Source of the DNA: Streptomyces sp. AV19
GTDB taxonomy: Bacteria; Actinomycetota; Actinomycetes; Streptomycetales; Streptomycetaceae
DNA length: 64,000 bases
Direction: 5' to 3'
Assembly (NCBI RefSeq): GCF_015999245.1
Contig: NZ_JAEAMR010000020.1
Location: 69,156 to 133,155, forward strand
Shown piece after piece: positions 25,686 to 34,481 of the stretch (position 1 is the first letter of the stretch; each line of letters starts with the position of its first letter). Below the pieces are notes generated by a model, which worked only from the letters and a program-made list of their open reading frames with translations, had not been told where the DNA came from and ran no database searches. A program made the position numbers and the translations under genes.

Positions 25686-27512
25686 TCACCAGGGCTCCGG
25701 CTCCGGATGCACCCGCAGCAGAATGTGCAGGTCCAGCAAGCGCGGCGGTTCCCGCCATCCGGAGCCCAGACATTGGTCCAGGACGGCGAGTCGCTGATAG
25801 AGCGTGTTGGTGTGGATCCCCAGGGCCCTGGCCGCGGGTGCGGCGCGACATCCATGGTCCAGGAATGCCTTGACGGTTGCCAGCAACGGTACGCTGCGCC
25901 GCTTCTGTTCCCGTACCACAGGTCCCAGCAGTTCCTCGAACTGCGTCTGAAGCTCTTTCCGCCCTGTGTGCCGAAGGAGTACTCGGTAAATGCCCAGCTG
26001 ATCAGCTGTGGCCGCGGCGCCGGTCCGGCTCAGGGTCAGCAGCGCGTCCAGGGTATGGACTGCGTCGCGGTAGCAGCGGTGGAGATCGGCCGGCCCCTTA
26101 CTGGGTCCTGAGACACCGAGCGTCGTCGTGGGGGAACCGCCGCGGGCGCGCCATGCCCGCACGAGTGCCTCCGGATCACCGGTCGGCACCACCGCCAGAA
26201 GTCTCGCCCCGTCGACCGCGACCACAGTGCCCGTCGGCAATGTCAGCCCGTTGAGCCCCTGTCGTGCCTTCTGCAAGCCTTGGCCCGGTTGAGCGGCGAT
26301 CAAGCAGTACGGCGCCGAAGGATCGAGACCGACACTGCGCATTCTCCGGCGCAGGATGACCGGATCGGGCTCCGGACGGTTCAGCAGGTTCAGCAGCAGG
26401 GCGTCCCGGTCCGCCCGGGTCGCCTGGACGACCGCTCGTTCGGCGAGAACAGTACGTGCAAGAACCGGTACGGCCCGTTCCAGGAACAGCTCGTGATCGT
26501 CACCGTGATCGCCCACGAGCACCAGGGCTCCAAGGACCGTCTGCCCGGCGGCCACCGTCCTCACCTGAACGGTTCCCTCGCCGGCCCGGAAGACATGGCA
26601 CTCGTCCGACGGGTCGTCGGACCATGTCTCCAGCAGGGGCGGCAACCACGGTAGCCGTTCGGCCAGTTCGACCGGCAAGCCGCCCGCGGCGTCGACAAAC
26701 GTCGCGTCTCCCGTGGTCGCCCCCGCGATCTCACTCACCAACTCGGCCACACCGCCGCCCCGCAGGACGACCGCGTTCAGTCGCTGGTCCCACTCCAGGG
26801 CGCGTTCCAGCTGCGTCTTCACCAGGAGGAGTTGCTCGGTCGCCGACCGGTACCGCTCCAGAGTCGTCGCAGTGTCCATGCTGACGGAGGCGTGCGAGGC
26901 CAGTGCCGACAGCAGGACGACCTCGTCATCGGCGAAGCGGCGTTCATGCCTCCTGCAGACGATCAACGCGCCCGCTGCCCGCCCCGGACCGGCCAGCGGA
27001 ACGCCCAGCATGGAGCGGAACTGCTCAGCGTCGGCCAGCGCGTCGTAGGGCTGGTGCACGAACGCGGATTCCATGAAGTAGTCGCTGGTCCGCACCGGCT
27101 CGCCTCGGTGGACGACTGCGCCGAGCATGCCGGTGGTGCAAGGCACTCGCAGTCCGCGCAGTTGCGGGGTGCGGGCACCGCTCGCGACTTCCACCACCAC
27201 CTCGTCCCTGCGCACCAGCCCGATGTAGGCGAGATCGGCCCCGAGGATTCTGCGCGCCTGCTCCGTGATCTCCCGCAGCAGGCGGTCGGGACTGCGTACG
27301 CCCGCCAGCTGTGTGGCCATGTCGTTCAGCAGGAGCAGCCCGGACGCCCAGTTGCGCTGCCGGTCGAGGAGTGATTTCAGACGCAGGGCGGCGCCGGCCT
27401 GCCGCTCCACGTGCAAGGCGTCCACGCCGTCATGTATCAGCGCATCCCGGTGCCGGCTGATCGCATCGGCCGACGCATCCGCCAACAGCAGCTCCAGCCA
27501 AGGCTCGGTCAT
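25686..27512 (-). CDS. GAF-domain/PucR-type transcriptional regulator
   Basis: 608-aa cytoplasmic regulator. Residues ~70-215 form a GAF sensor domain (ILGADLAYIGLV, SMLGVPLAGPGRAAGALIV). A middle region resembles the PucR/CdaR linker, and the C-terminal ~35 residues before the tail give the PucR helix-turn-helix (VKAFLDHGCRAAPAARALGI, then HTNTLYQRL). Two adjacent ATGs (27515 and 27512) follow GGAGG; the second has the better spacing. It is divergent from the class II aldolase gene, which it probably controls through the AT-rich 107-bp gap. It ends 20 bp from the mdh fragment. Confidence 0.88.
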   Translation of the reverse strand: MTEPWLELLLADASADAISRHRDALIHDGVDALHVERQAGAALRLKSLLDRQRNWASGLLLLNDMATQLAGVRSPDRLLREITEQARRILGADLAYIGLVRRDEVVVEVASGARTPQLRGLRVPCTTGMLGAVVHRGEPVRTSDYFMESAFVHQPYDALADAEQFRSMLGVPLAGPGRAAGALIVCRRHERRFADDEVVLLSALASHASVSMDTATTLERYRSATEQLLLVKTQLERALEWDQRLNAVVLRGGGVAELVSEIAGATTGDATFVDAAGGLPVELAERLPWLPPLLETWSDDPSDECHVFRAGEGTVQVRTVAAGQTVLGALVLVGDHGDDHELFLERAVPVLARTVLAERAVVQATRADRDALLLNLLNRPEPDPVILRRRMRSVGLDPSAPYCLIAAQPGQGLQKARQGLNGLTLPTGTVVAVDGARLLAVVPTGDPEALVRAWRARGGSPTTTLGVSGPSKGPADLHRCYRDAVHTLDALLTLSRTGAAATADQLGIYRVLLRHTGRKELQTQFEELLGPVVREQKRRSVPLLATVKAFLDHGCRAAPAARALGIHTNTLYQRLAVLDQCLGSGWREPPRLLDLHILLRVHPEPEPW

Positions 27513-27619
27513 CATGCCTCCTCACCCCCCAGGGTGAATGTATAGAACACACATTAAATGACTCCAAGTGGGATGGTTCATCCATGCCTTCCCTGCGCAG
27601 ACGCCCATAGCGTGAAGTC

Positions 27620-28447
27620 ATGAACGAAACACAGAGCGCACCCCAGAAGCAGCACGGCAAGTTCGGAGAAGTGAACGTCTTCCAGCCGGGGGCGAATGGT
27701 CTTCCCTGCCCGCCGCAGAACTTGCCCGTAGAGGAGGAGCGGGAGCTGCGCAAGCGTGAACTGGCGGCCACTTTCCGGCTGTTCGGAAGGTTCGGGTTCT
27801 CCGAGGGGGTCGCCGGACATGTCACGGCACGCGACCCGGAGCTGCCCGACCATTTCTGGCTCAACCCGTTCGGGATGAGCTTCAGCCAGATCAAGGTCTC
27901 CGATCTGATCCTTGTCAATGAGCAAGGTGAGGTGGTCGAAGGAAAAGGCACTGCCAACTGGGCCGCCTTCTGTATTCACTCAGAAGTTCACAAGGCCCGC
28001 CCTGACGTGGTGGCAGCCGCTCATACGCACTCTCTCTACGGCAAGGCGCTCGCGTCCCTGGGCAAGGGACTCGAACCGATCACCCAGGACGCCACGGCGT
28101 TCTACCAGGATCACGGGCTGTACGCCGAGTACGGCGGTCCGGCCGGTTACAAGGAGGAGGGAGAGCGGATCGCCACGGCTGTCGGCGGGAGCAAGGCCGC
28201 GGTCCTGCAGAACCACGGACTCATCACCGTGGGACACAGTGTCGGTGAAGCGGCATGGTGGTTCATCACCATGGAGCGTTCCTGTCAGGCACAGTTGCTC
28301 GCGATGGCCGCTGGCAAGCCCATCCACATCGATCACGAGACGGCAGAGTTCTCCCGCAAGGAGGTCGGCTCCCACTACGCCGGCTGGCTGAGCTTCCGGC
28401 CGCTGTGGGACCAGATCACCGCGGAACAGCCCGACTTGTTCGACTGA
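27620..28447 (+). CDS. Class II aldolase/adducin-family protein
   Basis: 275-aa metal-dependent aldolase-like enzyme. The zinc-site histidines are in AAHTHS and QNHGLITVG; FSEGVAGHVTARDPE and NPFGMSFSQIK are the usual early motifs. This subgroup, with DHFWLNPFGMSF and the long C-terminus, includes decarboxylases and aldolases of hydroxylated compounds; substrate unknown. Converges with lutC, a long hairpin lying between them. Confidence 0.9.
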   Translation: MNETQSAPQKQHGKFGEVNVFQPGANGLPCPPQNLPVEEERELRKRELAATFRLFGRFGFSEGVAGHVTARDPELPDHFWLNPFGMSFSQIKVSDLILVNEQGEVVEGKGTANWAAFCIHSEVHKARPDVVAAAHTHSLYGKALASLGKGLEPITQDATAFYQDHGLYAEYGGPAGYKEEGERIATAVGGSKAAVLQNHGLITVGHSVGEAAWWFITMERSCQAQLLAMAAGKPIHIDHETAEFSRKEVGSHYAGWLSFRPLWDQITAEQPDLFD

Positions 28448-28464
28448 GCCCCCGGCGCTACTGA

Positions 28465-28544
28465 GCCCCGGTCCGCGTCCCTGAGTGCATGCCGAGAACT
28501 TCCGCACAACGAAGCTCGCCCCACGCACGGGACCGGACCGGGGC
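28465..28544. terminator. Long-loop hairpin between convergent genes
   Basis: GCCCCGGTCCGCGTCCC (28465-28481) can pair with GGGACCGGACCGGGGC (28529-28544) across a ~47-nt loop, between the convergent aldolase and lutC genes. Confidence 0.5.
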
Positions 28545-28550
28545 GCTTTG

Positions 28551-29204
28551 TCATCCGCCCTCGCCGTCCCTTCGTGGAGCGTCCTCGACGAGAACGAGGT
28601 CGAGGGTGCGCGGGCCGTGGGCACCCTCGACCCTGGTGAGTTCGATGTCGGCCGTTGCCGAGGGGCCGGCGATCCAGACCACGGGCCGGTCCGGGGTGAG
28701 CAGCGGGAGCGCCTCGGCCGGCGTGCCCACGACCTGGGACGCGAACAGCACGCAGATGTGCCGGTCCGGGACCAGGCTCAGGGCACGACGACCCTGCCGG
28801 GGGCCTGAGTTGACGGCCAGGCCGCCGGTCGTCGCCACAGCGGTGACGCATGCCGTGATCGAGCAGTCGACTTCGGCCAGCCGCTGGTACGACAGGCCGG
28901 GGCCGTCGGAGATCAGCCGGACGGCGGGTCCGAGGCCGTCGAGCCACGCGGCGGGCAGGTCGACGGGGACGGCGACCGTACGGGCTTCGTACCGCTGCGT
29001 GATCGCTGCCAGAGCGGCGGGCAGTTCCGCGGGGGCGACGCGATGGACATTGGTGTTGTACTCCCGCATGTACGCGACGAGCATGTCGAGGTCGGCGGGC
29101 CCCGTGCGCAGGTATTCGCGCGCCACCGGTGCCCCCGCGCTGCCCGGGGGCACGTCGGCGAGCGCCGCGTCGACGCGTTCGAGGATCCGGTTCCGGGCGC
29201 TCAT
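28551..29204 (-). CDS. lutC: L-lactate utilisation protein LutC (LUD domain)
   Basis: 217-aa LUD-domain subunit of the LutABC L-lactate oxidation complex. ATTGGLAVNSGPRQGRRALSL, LVPDRHICVLFASQVVGT and IAGPSATADIELTRVEGAHGP are characteristic. The ATG at 29204 overlaps the lutB stop as ATGA, so the two are co-translated. Last gene of the pdc-lutABC operon. Confidence 0.92.
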   Translation of the reverse strand: MSARNRILERVDAALADVPPGSAGAPVAREYLRTGPADLDMLVAYMREYNTNVHRVAPAELPAALAAITQRYEARTVAVPVDLPAAWLDGLGPAVRLISDGPGLSYQRLAEVDCSITACVTAVATTGGLAVNSGPRQGRRALSLVPDRHICVLFASQVVGTPAEALPLLTPDRPVVWIAGPSATADIELTRVEGAHGPRTLDLVLVEDAPRRDGEGG

Positions 29205-30646
29205 CAGGCTTCTCCTTCGTCGGGCTGTCCGTGCTCCTTGCGCCACCAGCGGCGGAAGGAGGTGTCAGGAAGGTCGGGCAGGTCGCGGGTGCGGGTCCAG
29301 GCGGCGCTGGGCCCGGGCAGCGGCAGCGCGGCCGCTTTGTTGCCGAGGGTCCCGGCCATGCGCTGTACGGCGCCCAGTGCGTGGGGGTGCTCGAAGACGG
29401 CGCGGGACGCGCTCATGGCGACGCGTTCGGCGGCGTGTCCCTTGCCCTGTGAGGTCTTTGAACGCAGGTGAAGAAGGACCTCCGGGAAGTCGATCTTCAC
29501 GGGGCAGACCTCGCTGCACGCTCCGCACAGCGTCGACGCGTACGGGAGGGACCGTTCGACCTCGTTGCTCAGTCCGCCCAGTTGGGGGGTGAGGATCGCA
29601 CCGATCGGCCCCGAGTAGACGGCGCCGTAGGTCTGTCCGCCTCCGGCGTGCTCGAAGACGGGGCAGACGTTGAGGCAGGCGGAGCAGCGGATACAGCGCA
29701 GGGCCTGCCGGCCGACGGGGTCGGCGAGGGCCCGGGTGCGGCCGTTGTCGACCAGGACGAGGTGGAAATCACTGGGCCCGTCGCCCGGGGTGGGGCCGCT
29801 CCACATAGAGATGTAGGTGTTCTGCCGCTCGCCCACCGCGGACAGCGGCAGCAGTTGGAGGAAGACCTCCAGGTCCTGCCAGGTGGGCAGGAGCTTTTCG
29901 ATGCCGATGACGGAGATGAGTGTGTCCGGAAGCGTGCTGCACATCCGGCCGTTGCCCTCGCCCTCGAAGATCAGGACGGTTCCCGTCTCGGCGACGGCGA
30001 AGTTGCCCCCGCTGATCCCCACCTTCGCCTTGAGGAACTTCTCCCGCAGATGCAGGCGGGCCGCCTCGGTCAGTTCCTCCGGGCTGTCCGTCAGTCCTTC
30101 GGGTGCGGGGCGCCCGTGCTTGTGCATCTCGCTGACGAACGTGTCGCGGATCTGGTCGCGGTTGAGGTGGATGGAGGGGGCGATGATGTGTGAGGGCCGG
30201 TCGCCGCGCAGCTGGTTGGCGAACGCCCCGAGGTCCGTCTCGATCGGCTCGATGCCTGCCTCGACGAGGGCCTCGTCGAGGCCGATCTCCTCGCTGACCA
30301 TCGACTTGACCTTGACCACGTCGCGGGTGCCGGTGGCCTTCACCAGTTCGGTGATGATGCGGGAGGCTTCCTCACCGTCCTCGGCCCAGTGGACGTGCCC
30401 GCCCCGCGCCGTCACCGATTCTTCCAGCTGCCGCAGGTAGTGGCCGAGATGGCGGATCACGTCGTCCTTGATGGCGGCGCCGGCTTCTCTGAGCGCGGGT
30501 GCGTCGGGGACCTCGGCGAAGACCCGGGCCCGCTTGGCCCGGATCTTGCGGGTGGCGTGGGAGATGTTGTCGTGCAGGACGGTGTCGTTCTCCACCCGGT
30601 CCGCCATCTTGGCGAACTTGGGCATGCCGACGAAGGTACGGCTCAT
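29204..30646 (-). CDS. lutB: L-lactate utilisation iron-sulfur protein LutB
   Basis: 480-aa LUD plus ferredoxin-type protein. The C-terminal half carries two 4Fe-4S motifs, CIRCSACLNVCPVF and CGACSEVCPV; the N-terminal LUD part shows KSMVSEEIGLDEAL and GGNFAVAETGT. It passes electrons from lactate oxidation. The ATG at 30646 overlaps the lutA stop (ATGA). Operon context fixes the assignment. Confidence 0.95.
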   Translation of the reverse strand: MSRTFVGMPKFAKMADRVENDTVLHDNISHATRKIRAKRARVFAEVPDAPALREAGAAIKDDVIRHLGHYLRQLEESVTARGGHVHWAEDGEEASRIITELVKATGTRDVVKVKSMVSEEIGLDEALVEAGIEPIETDLGAFANQLRGDRPSHIIAPSIHLNRDQIRDTFVSEMHKHGRPAPEGLTDSPEELTEAARLHLREKFLKAKVGISGGNFAVAETGTVLIFEGEGNGRMCSTLPDTLISVIGIEKLLPTWQDLEVFLQLLPLSAVGERQNTYISMWSGPTPGDGPSDFHLVLVDNGRTRALADPVGRQALRCIRCSACLNVCPVFEHAGGGQTYGAVYSGPIGAILTPQLGGLSNEVERSLPYASTLCGACSEVCPVKIDFPEVLLHLRSKTSQGKGHAAERVAMSASRAVFEHPHALGAVQRMAGTLGNKAAALPLPGPSAAWTRTRDLPDLPDTSFRRWWRKEHGQPDEGEA

Positions 30647-31377
30647 CGCGCTTCTCCTTCGGTCGCGGCGAGGATCTCGGCTATGTGCAGGGTCCGTACC
30701 GGAGCGCCCTGCTTGTGCAGGGTGCCGCCGATGTTCAGCAGGCAGGAGTTGTCGGCGCCACAGAGGAATTCCGCTCCGCTGGCGACGGCGTTGCGGGCCT
30801 TGGTGGCGGCCATCGAGGCGGAGACGGCGCGGTTCTTGACGGAGAAGGTCCCGCCGAAGCCGCAGCATTCCTGCGCGTCCAGCAGCTCGACGTACTCCAG
30901 GCCGCGCACCGCCTTGAGCAGTTGCTCCGGGCGGTCACCCAGCAGCAGCATCCGCTTGGAATGGCAGGAGGGGTGGTAGGCGACCTTGTGCGGGAAGTAC
31001 GCGCCGACATCGGTCCGGCCCAGTACGTCGACGAGGAACTCCGTCAGTTCGTACACGCGTGGTGTCAGCCGGGCCACTTCCCGCGCCAGCGCGGGATCAC
31101 CCTCGGCGAGCTCGGGATAGTGCTTGCGCAGAACGGTCGCGCAGGAGCCCGAGGGAGTCACGATCCTCTCGGCATCGGCGAAGTCCGCGACGAACTTGCG
31201 GGCCAGGGCGCGCGCGTCATCGGGGAAGCCGCTGTTGAGGTGCATCTGGCCGCAGCAGGTCTGGGCCACGGGGAAGTCGACCGTGTGGCCTAGGCGCTCC
31301 AGCAGGGTGACGGTGGCGCGGCCGGCGTCGGGGAAGACGGTGTCGTTGACGCAGGTCACGAAGAGTGAGACACGCAT
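30643..31377 (-). CDS. lutA: L-lactate utilisation protein LutA (CCG domain)
   Basis: 244-aa protein with two cysteine-rich CCG motifs, AQTCCGQMH and QECCGFGGTF, which bind an Fe-S cluster in this family, and the early VTCVNDTVFPDAG. It starts 4 bp after the stop of the decarboxylase gene. A degenerate relative lacking most of these cysteines is at 47029-47796. Confidence 0.94.
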   Translation of the reverse strand: MRVSLFVTCVNDTVFPDAGRATVTLLERLGHTVDFPVAQTCCGQMHLNSGFPDDARALARKFVADFADAERIVTPSGSCATVLRKHYPELAEGDPALAREVARLTPRVYELTEFLVDVLGRTDVGAYFPHKVAYHPSCHSKRMLLLGDRPEQLLKAVRGLEYVELLDAQECCGFGGTFSVKNRAVSASMAATKARNAVASGAEFLCGADNSCLLNIGGTLHKQGAPVRTLHIAEILAATEGEAR

Positions 31378-31381
31378 GGCG

Positions 31382-33052
31382 TCAGCCCCCGTAGTTGTTC
31401 TGCTCCGCGAAGCGGCGGCAGATCGCGGTCAGCAGTTCAGGGGAGTCGTCCTGGTCCAGGACCGCCTCGATCAGCACCAGCTTGTCCGGGTTGCTCCGGG
31501 CCTCGGCGAGGGCTGCGTCCAGTTCCTCGCCGTTCTGCGCCCGGACGGCGAGCGAGCGGTGGGCGGCGCCGAAGGCCGTCGGCAGCGCGGTGTAGTCCCA
31601 GGCACCGATGTCGTTGTACGAGGCGGTGGGGCCGTGAATGGCGCGCTCCACGGTGTAGCCGTCGTTGTTGACGACGATGACGACCGGGGCCGCGCCGTAG
31701 CGGGCCATCGTCCCGAGGGCCTGTGCGGTGAGCTGGAGCGAGCCGTCGCCGATCACCAGGACGCAGCGGTTCTCCGGCACGGCGAGCTGGGCACCGAGGG
31801 TCGCGGGCAGGGTGTAGCCGATCGAGCCCCACAGCGGCTGGCCGATCAGGCTGCCGTCCGGGGGCAGGGTGATCTCCTGGGCCGCGAAGAAGCTCGTGCC
31901 CTGCTCGGCCACGAGCACTTCTCCCGGCTGGAGGAAGGCTTCGACGCGCGCCCACAGCGACTGCTGTGTCAGCGGGCCCTTCGCCGGTTCCGGCCGGCGG
32001 TCCGGCGTGGCGGTCCCGTCCAGCGGTCGCAGGTCTGTGGCGCCGGAGAACAGTGCCGTGAGCCCGGCGAGCGCGTTGCCGAGAGTGACGCCCTCGTAGC
32101 GGGCGTGCCCCACCGTCGCGTACCCGTCGAAGAGCCCGATGGTGCGGCGGACGGGGAAGTCATGGGTGAAGCCGCCGGTCACCGTGTCGGTGATCTGGGC
32201 ACCGGCGAGGACGAGCAGATCCGTGTCCTCGACCGCGGCCCTCGTCGCCTTGTCGCTGAACGCTCCCACGTACACACCGGTGAAGTACGGGGCGTCCTCG
32301 GCGACCGTGCCCCGCGCGCTGGACAGTACGCAGGCGCGTATCGGGGCCGACTCCAGCAGGACGCGCACGGCTCCGGCCAGGCCGTACCGGTCGATCTGGT
32401 GCCCGGCCAGCACTGTGGCACTCCCGGAGTCCGCCAGCAGCCGGGCCGCGTGCTCGAGGAAGGCACCGAGTCCGGGCCGGTCCGGCGAGTGCTCCCCCGC
32501 TTCCAGGAGCGGGGCTTCCGGCGCGGGGACGGCCAGGGCGACCAGGTCGGCGGGGAAGTTCAGGTGGACGGGGCGCTTCTCGCTCAGCATGGTGCGCAGC
32601 AGCCGGTCGATCTGCTCCGTCGGGGCCCGCGCGGTGAGCGTCTCACGGGCGGCGGTCACCTCCTGGAACATGCGGCCGAAGTGGTCGTAGTTCCCGTCGG
32701 CGAGGGTGTGGTGCAGGGGGGCTCCGGAGGCCGCGGCGGTGCTGGCCGGCATGCCCGTGATCGCCAGTACCGGCACCTGTTCCGCGAAGCTGCCCGCGAT
32801 GCCGTTGACCGCGGAGAGCTCTCCGACGCCGAAGGTGGTGGCGAGGGCGGCCGCGCCACGACGACGGGCGTAACCGTCGGCCGCGTAGGCGGCGTTGAGC
32901 TCGTTGCAGTTGCCGACCCACTCGAGATCCGGGTGGTCCAGGATCCTGTCGAGGAAGCCGAGGTTGTAGTCGCCGGGAACTCCGAATATATGCCCGATTC
33001 CCAGCTCACGGAGCCGGTCGAGCAGATAGTCACCGAGCGGGACTAGGGCCAT
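31382..33052 (-). CDS. Pyruvate/indolepyruvate decarboxylase-like TPP enzyme
   Basis: 556-aa thiamine-diphosphate 2-oxo acid decarboxylase. The residues that define pyruvate decarboxylases are all visible: D28 (GVPGDYN), E51 (NCNELNAAYAADGYAR), the HH pair at 114-115 (LHHTLADG), the TPP/Mg motif GDGSLQLT..NNDGYTVE and the Glu in TVERAIHGP. It should convert pyruvate or an aryl/branched 2-oxo acid to the aldehyde. The ATG at 33052 follows GGAGAG. First gene of an operon with lutABC, which makes pyruvate from lactate, so pyruvate is a reasonable substrate; indolepyruvate is an alternative. Confidence 0.9.
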   Translation of the reverse strand: MALVPLGDYLLDRLRELGIGHIFGVPGDYNLGFLDRILDHPDLEWVGNCNELNAAYAADGYARRRGAAALATTFGVGELSAVNGIAGSFAEQVPVLAITGMPASTAAASGAPLHHTLADGNYDHFGRMFQEVTAARETLTARAPTEQIDRLLRTMLSEKRPVHLNFPADLVALAVPAPEAPLLEAGEHSPDRPGLGAFLEHAARLLADSGSATVLAGHQIDRYGLAGAVRVLLESAPIRACVLSSARGTVAEDAPYFTGVYVGAFSDKATRAAVEDTDLLVLAGAQITDTVTGGFTHDFPVRRTIGLFDGYATVGHARYEGVTLGNALAGLTALFSGATDLRPLDGTATPDRRPEPAKGPLTQQSLWARVEAFLQPGEVLVAEQGTSFFAAQEITLPPDGSLIGQPLWGSIGYTLPATLGAQLAVPENRCVLVIGDGSLQLTAQALGTMARYGAAPVVIVVNNDGYTVERAIHGPTASYNDIGAWDYTALPTAFGAAHRSLAVRAQNGEELDAALAEARSNPDKLVLIEAVLDQDDSPELLTAICRRFAEQNNYGG

Positions 33053-33077
33053 GAGTGATCACTCTCCACAATAGATA

Positions 33078-33094
33078 GGTCAATAATATTGACC
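33078..33094. promoter_or_regulatory. 17-bp palindrome in the pdc/marR divergent promoter
   Basis: GGTCAATA-A-TATTGACC is a perfect palindrome with 8-bp arms, 26 bp upstream of the decarboxylase start codon. It shares the GTCAA/TTGAC half-site with the palindrome at 33127-33141 and is a likely MarR operator for the lut operon. Confidence 0.75.
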
Positions 33095-33098
33095 CAAG

Positions 33099-33126
33099 TT
33101 GCACACTAATCCCCGTCCTGTAATAT
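33099..33126 (+). promoter_or_regulatory. Probable leaderless promoter of the marR gene
   Basis: TTGCAC (33099-33104), a 16-bp spacer and TAATAT (33121-33126) form a -35/-10 pair. The -10 ends only 6 bp before the ATG, and there is no Shine-Dalgarno, so transcription should begin at or next to the A of the start codon. Confidence 0.65.
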
Positions 33127-33141
33127 GTCAACATGGTTGAC
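33127..33141. promoter_or_regulatory. Palindrome overlapping the marR start codon
   Basis: GTCAAC-ATG-GTTGAC: 6-bp arms centred on the ATG start itself. Binding here would block the leaderless promoter, giving direct autorepression. Confidence 0.7.
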
Positions 33142-33624
33142 CTAAAGCGTCCGACTGCCGCCGACCGGGATCTCTGTCTGCTCTATCTCGCCTATCGCGA
33201 GTACAACGAGGAGCCCGATGCCACCCTCGCCGAGCACAGACTCAACCGGTCCCACCACCGGATCCTGTTCTTCCTCGCGCTCATGCCGGGCATGAGCGTC
33301 GGCGAGTTGCTCGGCATCCTCAAACTCAGCAAGCAGGCCATCAACGCACCATTGCGCGCCCTCTCCGACCAGGGGCTGATCGAGGCGACACCCGCCGCCG
33401 ACGACCGGCGGCGCAAGGAACTCCGGCTCACACCCACCGGCGCAGAGCTGGAACGCGAACTCGCCCGGCAGCGCGGACGGTTGGGCGCAGCACTCGATGC
33501 TGTCGGCCCCGAGAAGGCCCGGGCCTGGCGCGAGGTCATGACCGTGCTCGCGGGGGAGGACTGGGCGGAGCTGGACGGCAGACTGACGGGAACGGATGAG
33601 CGGTCCGGGCCAACGGGCCCGTGA
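33133..33624 (+). CDS. MarR-family transcriptional regulator
   Basis: 163-aa winged-helix regulator: LNRSHHRILFFLALMPGMSV, helix-turn-helix at ~55-78 (ELLGILKLSKQAINAPLRAL), wing DDRRRKELRLTPTG. Divergent from the decarboxylase-lutABC operon with two half-site-related palindromes in the 80-bp gap, so it probably represses the operon and itself. No ribosome-binding site; the transcript looks leaderless. The start coincides with the centre of one palindrome. Confidence 0.9.
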   Translation: MVDLKRPTAADRDLCLLYLAYREYNEEPDATLAEHRLNRSHHRILFFLALMPGMSVGELLGILKLSKQAINAPLRALSDQGLIEATPAADDRRRKELRLTPTGAELERELARQRGRLGAALDAVGPEKARAWREVMTVLAGEDWAELDGRLTGTDERSGPTGP

Positions 33625-34481
33625 CGGCTCTCCGACAGGCGCGGCGATCGCAAATTTCCGAGGCCTGAGCCCCTGTCGCCCGGTAGGCGAATCGCACGTC
33701 CGGGCCAGAGGCCGTCTTTACCGTTCTCTTGGAACTCTTCGCTATCGCTGCACCATGCGCAACAGCACCGCGAAGCCATGCATCGCGCGGCTGTCACGTC
33801 ACTGCGGTCGGCACATCCTTCTGGCCTTCGCTGTGGCCACCGCTCCTCAAGGCAGGCCGGCGCAACCACCGGATCCGCCCGATCCAACCGGCATACGCCG
33901 TACCGACGGTGGCCGCGCCCTGCGGATATCGGACCGGCCGCCGACGACCCGGGCAAACCCAGCGACATCAGCGCTTCGGGCAACGGCGCACGATGGCGCC
34001 CGGGCCGGGGGCTGAAGGCCGAGGCCTGGATCGAGCACGGCCGGCTGCTCGTCCTGATCACCGCCGACCGTGACGCCGGCATGACTGGTCGCGGTACCAA
34101 CCGGGCCGGCTTCGAGCTCCAGCTCCCCCGCGGCGAAGGCCCGTCTCCCCTATCGGCAACGCCTTCTGGAACTCCCGCGATGCCCAACTCTTCGGCAACG
34201 AGGGGAGCATGGCGTAGCAGCTCTCCCTGCTGATCCGGGCTTACAACCTCAGCCCCGGCCTCGGCGTCAGCAGCCAGCCTCTCATCCAAGACTGGCCGCT
34301 TGGCGGGTGTTTGTTTTCTTTGGTGAGCAGTGGTGGGCGAGGGCTGGGGGTGCAATGGGGAGGTCGGGTGCCTGTGTGCCTTTCTGTTCCGGTATTTGCA
34401 GGGGAGAGAGGGCTGGCGGGCGCCCAGGTTGTTGTTGTGATAGCCCGCCATGCTGAGCGGGGCGTTACATAGGAGTTGAGC
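33625..34481. other. 857-bp region without a convincing gene
   Basis: Open frames here are short or compositional. One + frame (about 33900-34200) reads like a decayed protein (DDPGKPSDISASGNG and LLVLITADRDAGMTGRG) but has no start or proper end, so it may be a pseudogene fragment. The last ~150 bp are AT-richer and presumably hold the promoter of the Ig-like protein gene. Confidence 0.4.

Noticed and set aside
33778..34233. 151-codon frame with partial protein-like text
   Set aside because: No proper start and mixed composition; kept only as a possible decayed fragment.
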